A stretch of 25,407 bases of DNA. Source: CAZTLI01 sp964614375 (GTDB taxonomy: Bacteria > Chloroflexota > Anaerolineae > Aggregatilineales > Phototrophicaceae). Location: positions 1 to 25,407 of the forward strand of contig CAZTLI010000018.1 in assembly GCA_964614375.1 (NCBI GenBank), read 5' to 3'. The position numbers and the translations under genes are program-made. Positions 23,848 to 25,407 of this stretch are shown here, in pieces. The notes beneath the pieces were generated by a model, which did no database searches, was not told the DNA's origin, and was given only the letters and a program-made list of their open reading frames with translations. How positions within the stretch are numbered: position 1 is the stretch's first letter; each line of letters opens with the position of its first letter.

Positions 23848-25215
23848 ATGAAGACCAACCACCATAAAACCCTGCTTGTTATTTGTTGGCTGTGTGCCGC
23901 CTTACTCGCGTGCAATCTGGGTGCATCGAATGATACGCCGGTGATTTCGCCGCGCGCAACCGCCACACCACCACAACCACTGGGTTATGCAACGCGCAGC
24001 GCCGTCGAAGCGCCGCCACAAAATGTCAGCAATGACTCCATCGACGCGCAAATCTTCAATCTATTGAACGAAGTCAGTTCAGACCGCTTGATGATTCATA
24101 TTTCAACGTTGCAGGGGTTTCATACGCGCCATGTGAACAGCCCGTTTGATTCGAGCACACAGGGCGTCGGCGCGGCGCGGGCCTATATCCGTAATCAATT
24201 CGACATCATTCAATCGCAGTCGCCCTATAACTTCAGCGTGACCGAGCAAGAATTTGCGATTAACGCCTATGATATTGCCACACGACAATTTAATGTCATC
24301 GGCATCCTGACCGGCACAGAGGCCAATGGCGACATCATCGTCATCGGCGCGCATTATGATAGTGTGTCGCTCGATTTATCCGACCCCGAAGCCTTCGCGC
24401 CGGGCGCAGATGATAATGCGACGGGCGTGGCGGTGCTGCTGGAAATGGCGCGCATCCTCAGCCAGCGTCCACACCGGGCGACGATTATGTTCGTGGCATT
24501 TTCGGCAGAAGAACATGGTCGTTTGGGCAGTCGTGCTTTCGTCAATGATTATCTCAGACGCTACAATATCCCGATTGCGGCGATGTTCAACCTCGATACG
24601 CTCGGCAGCAACAATGACCGTCAGGGCAATGTCGAAAATAACCGGATGCGCGTGTATTCCGACGGGCCCAATACATCGCGCTCGCGTCATCTGGCGCGGA
24701 CAGCCAATTTCCTCGCGTTTAACCTCACACCGGGCATGGAAATTGTGGTGCATGATGCGATAGACCGTGAAAATCGCTATGGTGACCATTTCTCGTTCAG
24801 CGAGGCGGAATATCCGGCGGCGCGCTTCATCGAATCGTTGGAATCGCGCGTGAATGGTGATCCCGGCGATACGTGGGATACGCTGGAAGCGGGTTATCTG
24901 GTGCAGACCGCGCGCACGATACTGGCTGTTGTTACGGCAATGGCCGATGGCCCCCGTCCGCCGCGCAACGCCGCGCTGCGAGATAATACGAATGGTCAGC
25001 GGACACTGGTGTGGGAGCCAATTCCTGACGCGGCCTCCTATATCATCGCGCTGCGCTCACCCGGTTCGCTCTATTACAATCAGCAGTTTGAAGTCCCCGA
25101 CAGCAGCGTTACCTGGGATGGATTCACACGCAGTCGCTTTGAAGGTGTCGCCATCGCCGCTGTGGATGCCAGTGGTCTGGTCGGGCCATTATCCCCCGAA
25201 ATCCCTGTCCCGTAA
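23848..25215 (+). CDS. M28-family zinc metallopeptidase lipoprotein
   Basis: ATG 23848 is preferred to the open frame beginning at 23761 because MKTNHHKTLLVICWLCAALL with LLAC at 19-22 is a clean lipoprotein signal; the mature protein starts at Cys22. The 455 residues contain an M28 aminopeptidase-like domain (about 65-365). The zinc and catalytic residues are visible: GAHYDS (His169), PGADDNATG (Asp188), SAEEHG (Glu221 catalytic, Glu222 metal), MFNLDTLG (Asp250) and RYGDHFSF (His314). The last 80 residues (about 375-455) look like a fibronectin III-type domain. It is exported and membrane-anchored and should cleave N-terminal residues of peptides. It lies 163 bases downstream of the kinase gene. 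Confidence 0.93.
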   Translation: MKTNHHKTLLVICWLCAALLACNLGASNDTPVISPRATATPPQPLGYATRSAVEAPPQNVSNDSIDAQIFNLLNEVSSDRLMIHISTLQGFHTRHVNSPFDSSTQGVGAARAYIRNQFDIIQSQSPYNFSVTEQEFAINAYDIATRQFNVIGILTGTEANGDIIVIGAHYDSVSLDLSDPEAFAPGADDNATGVAVLLEMARILSQRPHRATIMFVAFSAEEHGRLGSRAFVNDYLRRYNIPIAAMFNLDTLGSNNDRQGNVENNRMRVYSDGPNTSRSRHLARTANFLAFNLTPGMEIVVHDAIDRENRYGDHFSFSEAEYPAARFIESLESRVNGDPGDTWDTLEAGYLVQTARTILAVVTAMADGPRPPRNAALRDNTNGQRTLVWEPIPDAASYIIALRSPGSLYYNQQFEVPDSSVTWDGFTRSRFEGVAIAAVDASGLVGPLSPEIPVP

Positions 25216-25278
25216 CGCAAGATTATTGCGTTAGTCAACCAGCGAACCACCATATCCTATTCATTGGCGCAGCTCATT

Positions 25279-25407
25279 CGTAGGGACACGGCACGGCTGG
25301 CATGAGCACACCGTATCACCCAGTCGTAGGGACACGGCACGGCTGGCATAATACACCGTATCACCCAGTCGTAGGGACACGGCACGGCTGGCATGAGCAC
25401 ACCGTAT
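25279..25407. repeat. Tandem 45-46 bp GTAGGGACACGG array, running off the window
   Basis: Three copies start at 25279, 25325 and 25370; the last is cut by the end of the window. Each reads CGTAGGGACACGGCACGGCT, then GGCATGAGCACACCGTATC (copy two differs by a short deletion, GGCATAATACACC) and CACCCAGT. The head GTAGGGAC is shared with the array at 12498-12754. Confidence 0.8.

Noticed and set aside
25279..25407. CRISPR array
   Set aside because: The period is constant but the supposed spacers are identical between copies, so it is a tandem repeat.

Overview
The window looks like a piece of a metagenome-assembled Chloroflexota genome, probably class Anaerolineae. This is inferred from gene content and style, not from a marker gene. 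The signs are moderate-to-high GC, extracytoplasmic proteins with Pro/Thr-rich linkers, a serine/threonine kinase with an outside domain, an FHA protein, a WD40 sensor-like protein, a DUF11/Ig surface protein, and intergenic DNA full of palindromic repeats. No rRNA, tRNA, CRISPR array, intact transposase or phage gene is visible. A 100-N gap at 2967-3066 is flanked on both sides by the same 55 bases, so it is almost certainly an assembly artefact inside a PH-domain gene.

Left part (1-5210): a partial membrane protein runs off the left edge. A small minus-strand cluster follows, with a TIR-domain protein (875-2230) and directly behind it a broken PD-(D/E)XK-like nuclease gene (562-864); together they look like an eroded defence or accessory locus. 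Then come a bacterial PH-domain membrane protein, a SHOCT-domain membrane protein and a hot-dog thioesterase. Middle part (5211-13722): mostly minus-strand envelope and signalling genes, namely a WD40 protein, an FHA protein, a DUF11/Ig surface protein with a C-terminal LPRTG sorting-like signal, and a polytopic membrane protein fused to an endonuclease/exonuclease/phosphatase domain. A plus-strand glutaminyl cyclase ends this part.

Replication operon (13720-17962, minus): dnaB helicase, a DnaD-domain protein, a DnaC/DnaI-type loader with two tandem AAA+ domains, and a two-GNAT acetyltransferase. The genes overlap or are 3-15 bases apart and so are probably co-transcribed. The first three are the parts of a helicase-loading machine. 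The duplicated loader is the most interesting coding feature of the window.

Right part (18200-25407): a bifunctional-nuclease-family protein, a small STAS/SpoIIAA-like protein, a pseudo-receiver plus roadblock-like protein, a transmembrane Ser/Thr kinase and an M28 metallopeptidase lipoprotein. The pseudo-receiver/roadblock protein, the kinase and the FHA protein at 6820-7725 could form one phospho-signalling network, but only the first two are adjacent.

The intergenic DNA carries several palindromes headed by GTAGGG, including a head-to-head REP/BIME-like array at 12498-12754 and a 45-46 bp tandem array that runs off the right edge. These resemble REP elements moved by RAYT transposases, although no RAYT gene lies in the window.
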